From assembly GCF_002196705.1 (NCBI RefSeq), contig NZ_NADJ01000040.1, positions 558,001 through 622,000 of the forward strand: 64,000 nucleotides of DNA, written 5' to 3'. The stretch is from Desulfosporosinus sp. FKB. Lineage in GTDB: Bacteria > Bacillota > Desulfitobacteriia > Desulfitobacteriales > Desulfitobacteriaceae. Below are positions 8,781 through 18,667 of this stretch, one piece after another. A program made the translations under genes and the position numbers. The notes under the pieces were generated by a model, which had not been told where the DNA came from, did no database searches, and saw only the letters and a list, made by a program, of their open reading frames with translations. Position 1 is the first letter of the stretch; each line of letters begins with the position of its first letter.

Positions 8781-9590
8781 TCAAGCTATGGAAAATACCT
8801 CTTTTACAAAAGAAAGATACTCCGGAGCATTTTTGATGTTAGGCAAACCGTTACTTTGAGCTATTCCATGCCGAATAGCCCGTTTGATCACAGTGTCAAA
8901 AACCTTTATATCCGAGTTTTCAGCAAAAGATTTCCGTAAATTTTGCAGCATTACATTATGAAGGTTTGTATAATCCTGAACCATTGTTGGTAATACCCCT
9001 AAAATATTTATCTTCGCACCTTGTGCCCGGATACGCTTGACAAGGTTAATCGTGTCATAGACGCCATCAATAGCTAAACCCTCCGGAAGTGCAGGGATGA
9101 TGATATCCGTAGATGCTAACAGGGAATTCATCGTTTGCAGATCATTACTCGGTGAAGTATCAATTAAAATATAATCATAGAGAGCTTTTATCTGACCAAT
9201 TGCATTTTTCAAAAGATAATTAGGAGCAGGAAATCGCTTGTCATTAGAATGCGCCATCACAATCGGAGTTAGATCATTCAAAAAAGTGTTTGATAAGTAC
9301 AAATCCACACCAAAGGCATTTTGCTTGATTTCACTCATTTTTGCTTTACCAATTAAAACATCATAAATGGTTTTCTTTATATTAATTTTCTTAATCCCGA
9401 AGGAAAATGCGATGTGCCCTTGAGCGTCCATGTCAATAATAGCCGTCTTATATCCGAGACTAACCAACCCTACGGCCATGTTTGTAACAGTAGCCGTCTT
9501 GCCAACTCCACCTTTTTGTGATGCAACGGCAATGATACGTGCAGTTTTTATCGCTTTCATAGATTTTCCTGATCTTCTATCCCTATTCAT
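8781..9590 (-). CDS. Orphan ParA/MinD-type partition ATPase
   Basis: About 269 residues from ATG 9590. The deviant Walker A KGGVGKTATVTNMAVG, the A' motif MDAQGHIAFSFG and the Walker B-like YILIDTSPSNDLQTMN place it in the ParA/Soj group, which binds DNA or membrane as an ATP dimer. AAAGGGG lies 10 bases before ATG 9590; the frame stays open upstream to 9689 but that part looks like AT-rich leader. No parB or recognisable partner is adjacent, unlike chromosomal soj-spo0J. Instead it is flanked by long direct repeats, and a small palindrome sits in its promoter region. It may be a remnant of an integrated replicon or partition a repeat-bearing DNA (inference). Confidence 0.85.
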   Translation of the reverse strand: MNRDRRSGKSMKAIKTARIIAVASQKGGVGKTATVTNMAVGLVSLGYKTAIIDMDAQGHIAFSFGIKKINIKKTIYDVLIGKAKMSEIKQNAFGVDLYLSNTFLNDLTPIVMAHSNDKRFPAPNYLLKNAIGQIKALYDYILIDTSPSNDLQTMNSLLASTDIIIPALPEGLAIDGVYDTINLVKRIRAQGAKINILGVLPTMVQDYTNLHNVMLQNLRKSFAENSDIKVFDTVIKRAIRHGIAQSNGLPNIKNAPEYLSFVKEVFSIA

Positions 9591-9619
9591 GCCACACATC
9601 CCCTTTAACAGTTGTATAC

Positions 9620-9634
9620 TGGTATATTTTACCA
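9620..9634. promoter_or_regulatory. Candidate operator palindrome upstream of parA-like gene
   Basis: TGGTATATTTTACCA has perfect 5-bp arms (TGGTA/TACCA) and lies 30 bases before the chosen start, in a very AT-rich promoter-like stretch. Autoregulation is common for ParA operons, but this assignment is inference. Confidence 0.35.
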
Positions 9635-9714
9635 TATATAAGGTCGAGTGTATATACTTGTTACTTTTAGTTAAAGGGAAAACCTGCATTCAACAGATAA
9701 TCTTAAAACTGATA

Positions 9715-10480
9715 TGTATAAGACCGAACGACAATGTGTATAAGCCGAGCTTTTCTTATCGGCCTAGCTATAAACAAAACCAGTACATAGACGATAGCAC
9801 ATGAAATGTGCCGTCTTCCAAACGTCTCTACCGGACCCCATAGCAGGACGCAGTGTGACACAAGCCCGACGTCCTTACGTGAGAAAACGAGCAAACTCCG
9901 TGAAAGCGACCGCCCCCAGACAAAGCGTGTCAAAAGGACCGTCCCACCATCACATCCACCTCTCACACGCCTCCGTCACACACACAGCCACAAAAAAGAA
10001 AAGCCCAACTCCCACACAAGCTTGAAGCTGAACTCTTCTTATCAGACTGCCCACAACAAAAACAGTACTACAGACGATTGCACATGAAATGTGCCGTCTC
10101 CATAACGTCCCCCGCGACCCCATAGCAGGATGCACTGTGACACAAGCCCGACGTCCTTACGTGAGAAAACGAGCAAACTCCGTGAATGCGACCGCCCCCA
10201 GACAAAGCGTGTCAAAAGGACCGTCCCCTTAACACGCCACCGTCACAAGCACAGCCACAAAAAAGAAAAGCCCAACTCCCCTAAGATTGGAGCTGAACCT
10301 TTCTTTTCAGACTGACCAAAACAAAAACAGTACTACAGACGCATTGCACATGAAATGTGCCGTCTCCCAAACGTCCCCCGCGACCCCATAGCAGGACGCA
10401 GTGTGACACAAGCCCGACGTCTTTACGTGAGCAGACCAGCAAACTCCGCGAAAGCGACCGACCCCAGACGCGGGGCGGCG
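9715..10480 (+). repeat. Tandem array of three ~265-285 bp direct repeat units
   Basis: Three consecutive units share, in order, AACAAAAACAGTACTACAGACG, a perfect small hairpin GCACAT-GAA-ATGTGC, CGACCCCATAGCAGGA, GTGTGACACAAGCCCGACG, ACGAGCAAACTCCG and CCAGACAAAGCGTGTC plus GGACCGTCCC. The GCACAT hairpin lies near 9798, 10079 and 10345, giving periods of about 281 and 266. Between units there is an imperfect terminator-like hairpin (AAAAGCCCAACTCC..GGAGCTGAACCTTT). Short frames in the array have biased composition and no convincing start signals, so I see it as non-coding. Copies differ at scattered positions, so it is not an assembly artefact of identical copies. Confidence 0.85.
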
Positions 10481-10672
10481 CATAGGACGTGCGCCGCCGC
10501 CATAGCGCCATGGACGGCGCTTATGGCACGATAATCTCCAGTGGAGATTATCGCCGGAGGCGGGTTCTTCAAAAAATACTAATCGCCGTAGGATGAACCC
10601 CGCCCCCCAAAGCCAGTCGCTTGAACGGTAGTTTGCTCTGCGAACGTATGACTGGGGGCTGTGTCACACAAG
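10399..10672. repeat. Inverted-repeat element with internal stacked palindromes at the engB 3' end
   Basis: The last array unit begins TGTGACACAAGCCC..ACGTGAGCAGA..AGCAAACTCCG..AAGCGACC (10399-10460). The reverse complement of 10608-10672 reads TGTGACACAGCCCC..ACGTTCGCAGAGCAAACT..CGTTCAAGCGACTGG, so the two form inverted arms of roughly 55 bp. Between them lie at least four palindromes: GGCGGCGCA..TGCGCCGCC, AGCGCC..GGCGCT, GATAATCTCC/GGAGATTATC (10530-10552) and GGCGGGTTC..GAACCCCGCC. The terminal arm covers the last codons and stop of engB. Confidence 0.75.
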
Positions 10673-11254
10673 TCCCATCTCGGAGAGCGACTCATTCAGC
10701 TCCTCCACCCCAGCCCCCGTCTGCGCGGAAAAGGGCAGAATCATCGATGCATCATCAACCTCCAGAGCCTTGGCTATAACCGTCAAATGCTTAAGCCACT
10801 GTCCCCGGGAAATCTTATCCGCTTTTGTCGCAACAACCATCGTCGGGACCTGCCTCAGCCGCAGCCATTGATGCATTTCAACATCCTCGCGGCTGGGTGC
10901 ATGCCGGATATCGACAATTTGAATCACAGCGCGCAGAGCCTCCCGCTTTTTGAAATAGGTTCCCATCATAGAGCCCCATTGGGCATTAACCGACTTGGCC
11001 ACTTTGGCATACCCATAACCGGGCAAATCCACGAGGAACCAAGCATCATTGACACGGTAAAAGTTGAGAGTCTGAGTCTTCCCCGGCGTGTTCCCCGTTC
11101 GCGCCAAATTTCGCCGGCCTAAAAAGCGATTGATTAAGGAGGACTTGCCGACATTAGACCGCCCGGCCATGGCGATTTCGGGCAAACCTCCTGTTGGATA
11201 CTGTTCATATTTAACTGCTGATGCCACATATTCGGCTTTGCGAATAACAATCAA
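10664..11254 (-). CDS. engB: Ribosome biogenesis GTPase YsxC/EngB
   Basis: 196 residues, the usual family length. The G1 P-loop GRSNVGKSSLINRFLG, the switch region GKTQTLNFYRV, the G3 motif DLPGYGYAKV and the G4 motif TKADK are all present. It assists late assembly of the 50S subunit as a cytoplasmic GTPase. It lies 25 bases downstream of lon and is the last gene of the transcribed series tig-clpX-lonB-lon-engB. This order (lon followed by ysxC) is well known in Firmicutes. The stop codon falls in the terminal arm of the inverted-repeat element described separately. Confidence 0.97.
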   Translation of the reverse strand: MIVIRKAEYVASAVKYEQYPTGGLPEIAMAGRSNVGKSSLINRFLGRRNLARTGNTPGKTQTLNFYRVNDAWFLVDLPGYGYAKVAKSVNAQWGSMMGTYFKKREALRAVIQIVDIRHAPSREDVEMHQWLRLRQVPTMVVATKADKISRGQWLKHLTVIAKALEVDDASMILPFSAQTGAGVEELNESLSEMGLV

Positions 11255-11278
11255 AACCTCATCGTCCCTTTAAAAAAA

Positions 11279-13699
11279 TTAAGACACTACCGGGCGCTCT
11301 CCTGGTCCGCTATCGCCCACAGGCACTCCCTTACCTCCATAAACAGTATGTCTCGAGTCATTATTGTTAACCTCATCGGATTGTGCTAAAGGAAGCAGCG
11401 CCAGTTTCAGAACTTCTTCGATGCGGCTGACAAAGTGGAATTCCAAAAGTTTGCGAACCTTCTCCGGAACTTCTTCCATGTCCTTACGGTTCTCCTCAGG
11501 AAGCAAGACCACTTTTATACCGGCCCGATGGGCGGCCAGAACTTTCTCTTTCACTCCGCCGATGGGCAAAACATTGCCTCTGAGGGTTATTTCCCCGGTC
11601 ATCGCCAAATCGGCACGAACGGCACGTTTGGAAAGAGCAGAAGCCATTGCAGTAGCCATCGTAATACCGGCTGACGGACCATCTTTGGGGACAGCGCCTT
11701 CCGGCACGTGAATATGAAGATCGGTATGCTCATAGAAATCCTGTTCAATCCCTAACTCTAAAGCATAGGCCCTGATAAAGGTCCAGGCCGCTTGAGCAGA
11801 CTCCTTCATGACATCTCCCAGTTTTCCAGTCAGGGTTAAATTCCCCTTACCGGGCAACGGAGTTACTTCAATAGTCAGCACAACTCCGCCGACTTCAGTA
11901 AAGGCCAGTCCCGTTACTGCCCCGATCTCAGGAGCTTTAGCCGCTACTTGGAAATGATAACGGGGTGCCCCTAAGGCATTCTCGATATCCTCAGGAGTCA
12001 AAGCATGGGGTTCCCAGTCTTCCTTCACCACACGAACGGCAATCTTCCGGCAGACATTAGCAATTTGTCGCTCTAAATTACGTACTCCGGACTCCCGGGT
12101 ATAGTTCTGAATAAGTTTTAGCAGTATTTCCTCGTCCATGGTGAACACTTCATCCTTAACTCCGTGAACTTTCATTTGTTTAGGCACGAGGTAACGCTTA
12201 GCGATATTAACCTTTTCGTCCTCGGTATATCCGCTTATTGAAATAACTTCCATACGATCCAAAAGGGGGCGCGGGATCGTATCTAAGTTGTTCGCCGTTA
12301 AAACGAAAAAGGTCTGTGACAAATCAAAAGGAACTTCCAGATAATGATCTGTAAAATTGGCATTTTGCTCTGGATCCAGCACTTCAAGAAGCGCGGATGC
12401 CGGATCACCACGAAAATCTGAAGACATCTTATCAATTTCATCCAAAAGGAAGACGGAATTGCGTGTCCCTGCTGTGCGAATCCCCTGAATAATTCGTCCC
12501 GGCAAAGCTCCGATATAAGTACGGCGATGTCCCCTGATCTCGGCTTCATCCCTTAATCCGCCCAGGGACATACGGACAAACTTACGATCTAATGACCTGG
12601 CAATAGATTTCGCCAGGGATGTCTTGCCGACTCCGGGAGGCCCCACTAAACAGAGAATCGGGCTTTTCATTTTGGGCGTCAGTTTGCGAATCGCCAAGAA
12701 CTCTAAAATACGTTCTTTGACTTTCTCCAAGCCATAGTGATCTTCGTTAAGTATACCCTCAGCCTTAGCCAAGTCTATTTTATCCCTGGTGGTTTTGGTC
12801 CAGGGAAGTACCAGGAGCCAATCCAAATATGTGCGCACAACCGTACCTTCTGCCGAAGAAGGAGGCATTTTTTCCAAACGTTCAATTTCCTTTAATGCCT
12901 TTTGCTCAACTTCTTTAGGGCATTTGGCTTTGGCCACCTTTTCGCGGTATTCATCAGCTTCAACTTGACGCTCATCCTTATCGCCTAACTCTTTCTGGAT
13001 CGCCTTAATCTGCTCGCGCAAATAATATTCCTTTTGAGCTTTGTCCATCTGTTTACGGACTCGTAAACCAATGCGGCGTTCCAATTCCATAATCTCAATC
13101 TCACGCATGATAAGCTCTGTCAAACGTTCAATACGCTCGTCAATTTCTAAAGCTTCTAAGATCGTTTGCTTGTCAGGAACTTTGAGATTAAGATGCGAAG
13201 CGATTATATCCGTTAGCTGCCCCGGCTCCTCCACTGCTAAAACAGTTCCCAGGGTTTCAACAGGTACACGTTTACTGAGTTTGGCATATTCCTCAAATTG
13301 ATGGGTCATTCCCCGAACTAAGGTTTCAGTTTCGGTGGACATAGCTTTCTTCTTCTCAGTTAATTCCTCAACTCGAACTTTAAAATAAGGCTCCTCTTGA
13401 AGAAATTCGAGCACATGACCTCGAGCGATCCCCTCAACTAAAACACGCATGGTGCCCCCTGGAAGTTTAAGGAGCTGTTTAATTTCCGCAACCGTCCCCA
13501 TGGTGTACAAATCAGCCGTCGTAGGAGAATCAATTTCCGTCTCTTTTTGAGAGGTTAAGAGAATAATCCGATCTCCCAGCATAGCTTCTTCAATAGCTGC
13601 CATAGAACGCTCTCTACCGACGTCAAGGTGAATAACCATATATGGAAAGACTAGAATTCCACGCAGCGGGAGTAATGGTAATTCACGCTCTTTGCTCAT
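11279..13699 (-). CDS. lon: ATP-dependent protease Lon
   Basis: 806 residues, full length. An N-terminal substrate-binding LON domain ([27 protein letters not shown]) is followed by a coiled-coil region, an AAA+ ATPase with Walker [14 protein letters not shown] and Walker [11 protein letters not shown], and a C-terminal protease domain with the Ser in [14 protein letters not shown] and the Lys in [14 protein letters not shown] (Ser-Lys dyad). It degrades misfolded and regulatory proteins in the cytoplasm. A strong GGGGGG ribosome-binding sequence precedes ATG 13699. It follows lonB by about 70 bases and precedes engB by 24. An hrcA/CIRCE-type operator is not visible before it. Confidence 0.98.
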   Translation of the reverse strand: MSKERELPLLPLRGILVFPYMVIHLDVGRERSMAAIEEAMLGDRIILLTSQKETEIDSPTTADLYTMGTVAEIKQLLKLPGGTMRVLVEGIARGHVLEFLQEEPYFKVRVEELTEKKKAMSTETETLVRGMTHQFEEYAKLSKRVPVETLGTVLAVEEPGQLTDIIASHLNLKVPDKQTILEALEIDERIERLTELIMREIEIMELERRIGLRVRKQMDKAQKEYYLREQIKAIQKELGDKDERQVEADEYREKVAKAKCPKEVEQKALKEIERLEKMPPSSAEGTVVRTYLDWLLVLPWTKTTRDKIDLAKAEGILNEDHYGLEKVKERILEFLAIRKLTPKMKSPILCLVGPPGVGKTSLAKSIARSLDRKFVRMSLGGLRDEAEIRGHRRTYIGALPGRIIQGIRTAGTRNSVFLLDEIDKMSSDFRGDPASALLEVLDPEQNANFTDHYLEVPFDLSQTFFVLTANNLDTIPRPLLDRMEVISISGYTEDEKVNIAKRYLVPKQMKVHGVKDEVFTMDEEILLKLIQNYTRESGVRNLERQIANVCRKIAVRVVKEDWEPHALTPEDIENALGAPRYHFQVAAKAPEIGAVTGLAFTEVGGVVLTIEVTPLPGKGNLTLTGKLGDVMKESAQAAWTFIRAYALELGIEQDFYEHTDLHIHVPEGAVPKDGPSAGITMATAMASALSKRAVRADLAMTGEITLRGNVLPIGGVKEKVLAAHRAGIKVVLLPEENRKDMEEVPEKVRKLLEFHFVSRIEEVLKLALLPLAQSDEVNNNDSRHTVYGGKGVPVGDSGPGERPVVS

Positions 13700-13772
13700 T
13701 AATATCCCCCCCTAATAGATCTATAGAAAAAGACACACTAAAGCTAGTGTGCCAAACTTATCATTAACTATT

Positions 13773-15518
13773 CTAACATGTTTTGCCTCGTTCAGGCAAA
13801 TTTACTGCGGCATTATTAACCACTTTATTTACCGCAAAATCTAAACAGCTTAATACTTCTTCAAGGGGCGGACGCATTTCTGTTTTCTCCAGCTTAATCT
13901 CCGAACGAAGGGCAAGTTTCAAAACTTCAGAAAGCTCCTCAACCGGAATTATCTCAATTTCGCCTTCATATTCGGCAAAACGTTCCTGCCAATTTTCCTT
14001 GGGAATTAAAACCCGTTTGCATCCCGCCTGTCTGGCCGCTTCAATCTTGGCCGTAACCCCGCCGATGGGTTTTACTCTTCCCCGAATGGACAGTTCCCCT
14101 GTCATCGCCAGGTAGTTATCCACGTTTTGCTGCAGAATTGCGGAAGCCGTTGCCGTGGCAATGGCAATCCCTGCAGAAGGCCCGTCTATAGGGGCGCCGC
14201 CGGGAAAGTTGACATGGAGGTCATAGTTGCCGGGCTGAATCCCCAATTGTCGTCTTAAAACCGTAAGAACGTTTTCGACCGAACTGCGTGCCATGCTTTT
14301 ACGCCTAATCTTTTTCCCGGCATTTCCTTGTTCCTCTTCCTCAACAATACCTGTGACCAGAAGAGTTCCTGTGCCGGGAGCAACAGGCAGTGCCGTTACT
14401 TCAAGTTCTAAGAGAGCACCCATATTAGGTCCATAAACGGCAAGGCCGTTAACAACACCAACGCCGGCTTCTGTGGGAACTTTCCTCTCAGGACGGGGAG
14501 TATATTGTCCTGTCGTTACCACCCATTCCACGATTTCTACGTCAACTTGCTTCAGACAGTCTGTTAATGCGACCCCTGCAGCTAATTGGACCATATTGAC
14601 CGCTTCTCGTCCGTTGGACGCATACTGTTTGATAACTTCAATAGCCTCGGGAGTAAACAATATATCCATTTTCGCTGCAGCTACGCGAGCAATCTCGGAG
14701 ATTTCATCAGGAAGCAAACCGCGAAAATAAACCTCCATACAGCGAGAGCGTATGGCCGGCGGGATTTCCTCCGGGCTGCGGGTAGTAGCCCCAACAAGAC
14801 GAAAATCTGCCGGAAGGCCATTCTGGAAGATATCATGAATATGCTGAGGAATATTTGGGTCCTCTGAACTATAATAGGCGCTTTCCAGGATTACTTTACG
14901 ATCTTCCAGAACTTTCAAGAGCTTATTGATCTGAATTGGATGAAGCTCGCCAATCTCATCAATAAATAAAATGCCTCCATGAGCTTTGGTCACAGCACCC
15001 TGTTTCGGTTGAGGGATTCCGGCCAAACCCATAGCTCCAGCCCCTTGGTAAATAGGGTCATGAACTGAACCAATCAAAGGATCAGCTATCCCCCGTTCGT
15101 CAAAGCGTGCTGTCGCCCCGTCAATCTCAGTGAAGCAAGCATTTTCATTAAACGGAGACAGGGGGTTTTTCTTAGCCTCTTCTAAAATCAGGCGCGCCGC
15201 CGCAGTTTTTCCGACGCCCGGAGCTCCATAAATCAAGACATGCTGCGGATTAGGACCGCAAAGAGCCGCTCTCAAGGCCTTGATTCCTTCTTTTTGCCCG
15301 ATGATCTCGTCAAAATGTGCAGGGCGAGTTTTTTCAGCCAAAGGCGTTGTTAAGGCAATTTTGCGCATCTTCTGCAGTTTTTCAAGTTCTTTACGTGATT
15401 CGCGTTCAACGGAGATTTTATTCCCCTGTTGTGACTTGAGCATTCCCCAAAAATACAGCCCGATGACAACAGCGAAAACCAACTGAACGACCATGACTAT
15501 TCCGCTCAGTCCACTCAT
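13773..15518 (-). CDS. lonB: ATP-dependent protease LonB
   Basis: 581 residues from ATG 15518. It opens MSGLSGIVMVVQLVFAVVIGLYFW, the membrane-proximal hydrophobic segment known in Bacillus LonB, then an AAA+ module (GAPGVGKTAAARLILEEAK; Walker B ILFIDEIGELHP) and a Lon-type protease domain (GAPIDGPSAGIAIATAT with catalytic Ser; GGVTAKIEAARQAG with Lys). GAGAGGG lies 9 bases before ATG 15518; the frame extends to 15581 but the extra 21 residues are unlike known LonB starts. In Bacillus LonB is active in the forespore, so a sporulation role is plausible (family knowledge). It lies between clpX and lon. Confidence 0.96.
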   Translation of the reverse strand: MSGLSGIVMVVQLVFAVVIGLYFWGMLKSQQGNKISVERESRKELEKLQKMRKIALTTPLAEKTRPAHFDEIIGQKEGIKALRAALCGPNPQHVLIYGAPGVGKTAAARLILEEAKKNPLSPFNENACFTEIDGATARFDERGIADPLIGSVHDPIYQGAGAMGLAGIPQPKQGAVTKAHGGILFIDEIGELHPIQINKLLKVLEDRKVILESAYYSSEDPNIPQHIHDIFQNGLPADFRLVGATTRSPEEIPPAIRSRCMEVYFRGLLPDEISEIARVAAAKMDILFTPEAIEVIKQYASNGREAVNMVQLAAGVALTDCLKQVDVEIVEWVVTTGQYTPRPERKVPTEAGVGVVNGLAVYGPNMGALLELEVTALPVAPGTGTLLVTGIVEEEEQGNAGKKIRRKSMARSSVENVLTVLRRQLGIQPGNYDLHVNFPGGAPIDGPSAGIAIATATASAILQQNVDNYLAMTGELSIRGRVKPIGGVTAKIEAARQAGCKRVLIPKENWQERFAEYEGEIEIIPVEELSEVLKLALRSEIKLEKTEMRPPLEEVLSCLDFAVNKVVNNAAVNLPERGKTC

Positions 15519-15655
15519 ATACTCATTCCCTCTCAGTTTTTTCTCACTGATAGTATTGCCAGCAGGCTGAAATTCAAACATTTTCTTTCACAAAGTCCGC
15601 AAAATAAATAACCTATTCAACTAAAGCCAAACACTGGTGCATCGGTGACGAAAGA

Positions 15656-15687
15656 AGGTATGGGAACCACTCCCACTTGTTCTCATA
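15656..15687 (+). repeat. Short IS200/IS605-like end fragment
   Basis: TATGGGAACCACTCCCACTTGT matches the fragments at 3741 and 30244 almost exactly but stops after the hairpin; GCATCGGTGACG precedes it. It lies between clpX and lonB, just beyond the clpX terminator. Confidence 0.45.
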
Positions 15688-15691
15688 AAAA

Positions 15692-15730
15692 GGCTGCAAT
15701 AAAACTGGAATAACCAGTTTTATTGCAGCC
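15692..15730 (-). terminator. Strong terminator after clpX
   Basis: A perfect 17-bp stem (15692-15708 with 15714-15730), loop of five, followed on the minus strand by TTTTTATGAG. It should end most tig-clpX transcription before lonB. Confidence 0.88.
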
Positions 15731-15791
15731 TCAACGTTCTTAAAGAATATTAATCTGTTATAGCTCGATTAGCTTGTTCAAGCTTTGAATA

Positions 15792-17057
15792 TTAGGCAGA
15801 TTCTTCTTTCTTACCTTTTTTTACCTTGTCTGCCATAACGAGCACCGGCTCTTCCTTCTTCTGAACCACTTCCTGGGTAACGACGCACTTCGTAACATCT
15901 GTGCGTGAAGGAAGATCATACATGACGTTAAGCATAAGCTCTTCCACAATGGCTCTCAAGCCCCGAGCTCCGGTATTGCGTCGTATCGCCTCACTGGCAA
16001 TGGATGTAAGAGCTGAGTCTTTAAATTCCAGCGTAACACCATCTAATTCCATCAGTTTTTGATACTGTTTAACCAAAGCATTTTTCGGTTCTGTCAGAAT
16101 TCGAACCAAGGCGGGTTCATCTAAAGCTTCCAACGTTACGATGACCGGAAGACGTCCCACAAATTCGGGAATAAGACCGTACTTTTGCAGGTCAGCTGGT
16201 AAAATTTGTTTAAGGACTTCCCCAATTTTCATATCCTTTTTATTTTTGATATTAGCCCCAAAACCCATGGTTTTTTCGCCGGCACGGTTTTGAATAATCT
16301 TTTCGATGCCATCAAAAGCTCCGCCCACAATAAACAAGATATTTGTCGTGTCTAACTGGATAAATTCCTGGTGGGGATGCTTGCGCCCGCCTTGCGGAGG
16401 AACACTGGCAACAGTTCCCTCAAGGATCTTGAGCAACGCCTGCTGAACACCTTCGCCGGATACATCTCTGGTAATGGAAGGATTTTCAGACTTACGGGCA
16501 ATTTTATCGATTTCATCAATATAGACAATACCTTTTTCAGCTTTTTCGACGTCGTAATCAGCTGCTTGAATTAATTTCAAGAGAATATTTTCGACGTCCT
16601 CACCTACATAACCGGCTTCTGTAAGCGAGGTGGCATCGGCGATAGCAAAGGGAACATTAAGAACCTTAGCTAGAGTCGAGGCCAGCAAAGTTTTTCCCGA
16701 ACCCGTTGGGCCAAGCATAATAATATTGGACTTCTGTAGTTCTACATCATCAATTTTCATGCCAAGATTAATACGCTTATAATGATTATATACCGCTACG
16801 GAAAGTGCCTTTTTCGCTTCTTCTTGACCAATAACATATTGATCAATAATAGCCCGGATTTCCTTAGGCTTTAAGATCTCACCAATTTCAACGCCGAGGT
16901 CGTCTGTGAGTTCTTCCTCAATAATTTCATTGCAAAGTTCAATACATTCATCGCAAATATAAACACCCGGGCCGGCAACCAGTTTCTTGACTTGTTCCTG
17001 AGTTTTACCGCAAAATGAACACTTCAGTTGATTTTTGTCGTCGGTGTACTTTGCCAT
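15792..17057 (-). CDS. clpX: ATP-dependent Clp protease ATP-binding subunit ClpX
   Basis: 421 residues. An N-terminal zinc-binding domain (CSFCG at 13-17 and CDECIELC at 35-42) is followed by an AAA+ module with Walker A GPTGSGKT (116-123), Walker [10 protein letters not shown] and the sensor/C-terminal region EFVGRLPV. ClpX unfolds substrates and feeds them to ClpP. The ClpP-docking tripeptide is MGF (264-266) where most orthologues have IGF, so docking is probably kept. The gene directly follows tig with only 39 bases between; the clpP gene that normally sits there is missing from this locus. ATG 17057 is preceded by GAGGTGAGAGG. Confidence 0.98.
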   Translation of the reverse strand: MAKYTDDKNQLKCSFCGKTQEQVKKLVAGPGVYICDECIELCNEIIEEELTDDLGVEIGEILKPKEIRAIIDQYVIGQEEAKKALSVAVYNHYKRINLGMKIDDVELQKSNIIMLGPTGSGKTLLASTLAKVLNVPFAIADATSLTEAGYVGEDVENILLKLIQAADYDVEKAEKGIVYIDEIDKIARKSENPSITRDVSGEGVQQALLKILEGTVASVPPQGGRKHPHQEFIQLDTTNILFIVGGAFDGIEKIIQNRAGEKTMGFGANIKNKKDMKIGEVLKQILPADLQKYGLIPEFVGRLPVIVTLEALDEPALVRILTEPKNALVKQYQKLMELDGVTLEFKDSALTSIASEAIRRNTGARGLRAIVEELMLNVMYDLPSRTDVTKCVVTQEVVQKKEEPVLVMADKVKKGKKEESA

Positions 17058-17096
17058 CCTCTCACCTCTATACCTCAGAATTTCCCTCTAAGGCGC

Positions 17097-18380
17097 TTAG
17101 GCATTCTGTTCCACTAAGAAGTTGACAGTTTTTTCCTGAATCAAACTTTGCTTATAGAACTCCATCTGTCCACGCTCTAGAAGGGATTGTTTGAGCGACG
17201 CAGGGTCTTGTTTAAAACGCTCCCCAAGACTTTTTAGTCCCTCATTTACTTCGTCTTCCGTAACCGTAATTCCTTCTGTTTTTGCAACAGCTTCTAAAAC
17301 TAAATCTCTTTTAACGCTTTCTACGGCTTGAGGGCGTAATCGTTCACGCATAATTTCTTCGGAAGAATTCGTAAATTGATAATACTGATCCATGTTCATT
17401 CCCTGCTGAATAAGGCTCGTGTTTAATTCCTCGAACATCTCATCAATTCGTTGGTTAAACATTACTTCTGGAATTTCAACGCTGGCATTGTCAACTACTT
17501 TGGAAATAATCGCTTTAAGGTGATCATCTTTAACTTTTGATTCAGCGATCTTCATTAATTTATTCCGCAAATCGTTTTTCAATTCATCCAGAGTATCAAA
17601 TTCACTAACATCTTTTGCAAATTCATCATCTAAAGGCGAAAGCTCTTTACGCTGGATTTTATTGACATGACATTTAAAAACAGCATTTTGCCCTGCTAGC
17701 TCTGCACTATGATATTCATCTGGGAAGGTAACGTTGACATCAAGATCCTGACCGATCTCTGCACCAATAAGGCCTTCTTCAAAACCGGGAATAAACGTTC
17801 CCGAACCAATCACGAGTTCATAATTCTCAGCTTTGCCGCCGGCAAAAGGCTCGTCACCTTTGAAGCCCTCAAAGTTAAGGGTGACAATATCTCCCTCTTC
17901 AATTTTACCATCTTCTATTGGCAAGAGTCTAGCATGCTGCTGCTGTCTGCCCTTTAATTCTTCCATAATTTCTTCTTCAGTAACGCCGGCAACATCTTGT
18001 TCAACACTTAACCCTTTATATTCACCCAAAATAACTTCCGGGCGTACAACAACTTTGGCTTTAAAGATCAGTTCCTTGCCTTCTTCGATTTGAACCAATT
18101 CCACATCAGGCCGGTCAACAGGGTTAATTCCGCTTTCCTCAACAGCTTGAGCATAAGCTGGTCCAATAACATGATCGAGGGCTTCATCATAGAGAGCTGC
18201 TTTGCCCACTTGAAGTTCTATCATCCGGCGAGGAGCTTTTCCTTTACGGAACCCAGGAACATTCACCTTTTTAGCCAAATTTTTGGCGGCTTGGTTGACA
18301 GCATTCGTAAATTTTTCTGCCTCAACTGTGACTTGCAAAGCCACTACATTTTTTTCCACGTTTTCTACAGAGACTGACAT
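17097..18380 (-). CDS. tig: Trigger factor (ribosome-associated chaperone)
   Basis: 427 residues, full family length. The N-terminal ribosome-binding domain carries the signature VPGFRKGKAPRRMIE; the middle FKBP-type prolyl isomerase domain is seen as GDIVTLNFEGFKGDEPFAGG..ELVIGSGTFIPGFEEGLIG; the C-terminal helical chaperone domain completes it. It binds nascent chains at the ribosome exit. AAGGGGGAGAAC lies just before ATG 18380. It is the first gene of the transcribed series with clpX. A GC-rich palindrome (18533-18557) lies upstream. Confidence 0.98.
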   Translation of the reverse strand: MSVSVENVEKNVVALQVTVEAEKFTNAVNQAAKNLAKKVNVPGFRKGKAPRRMIELQVGKAALYDEALDHVIGPAYAQAVEESGINPVDRPDVELVQIEEGKELIFKAKVVVRPEVILGEYKGLSVEQDVAGVTEEEIMEELKGRQQQHARLLPIEDGKIEEGDIVTLNFEGFKGDEPFAGGKAENYELVIGSGTFIPGFEEGLIGAEIGQDLDVNVTFPDEYHSAELAGQNAVFKCHVNKIQRKELSPLDDEFAKDVSEFDTLDELKNDLRNKLMKIAESKVKDDHLKAIISKVVDNASVEIPEVMFNQRIDEMFEELNTSLIQQGMNMDQYYQFTNSSEEIMRERLRPQAVESVKRDLVLEAVAKTEGITVTEDEVNEGLKSLGERFKQDPASLKQSLLERGQMEFYKQSLIQEKTVNFLVEQNA

Positions 18381-18532
18381 ATGTTCTCCCCCTTAAAACA
18401 CTAATTACTCTATGTGCAAGGCAAGTTGGGATACTAGGATAGTCTTACCTTTTTTTCAAGACTACAAACCCCGCTTAAGCCAAATACATCCAAAAAAAGT
18501 TTTGTTTCAGCTATTATAGCTTAAATCCGCCT

Positions 18533-18557
18533 AAGGGGGAACATATCGTTCCCCCTT
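18533..18557. other. Perfect 10-bp palindrome between deacetylase and tig
   Basis: AAGGGGGAAC and GTTCCCCCTT pair perfectly with a 5-base loop. The T-run is weak on either strand, so it may be the terminator of the deacetylase gene (minus) or a protein-binding site; I cannot decide. Confidence 0.5.
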
Positions 18558-18667
18558 TAACACAAAGTTCCCGTTAAATGTTCAAATATTGATTCTAAAA
18601 AATTCACTAGCCAATTATACCAGACTTGGGCCTTGTAATCAAATATTCGATCTCCGGTAAATCCAAG

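Noticed and set aside
9715-10480. Repeat array as CRISPR
   Set aside because: Unit length (about 270 bp) and internally conserved sequence do not fit repeat-spacer structure.
9801-10511. Several open frames of 60-93 codons inside the repeat array
   Set aside because: They are repeated with the array, have skewed composition (Thr/His/Arg/Lys/Pro), lack ribosome-binding sites and occur on both strands.
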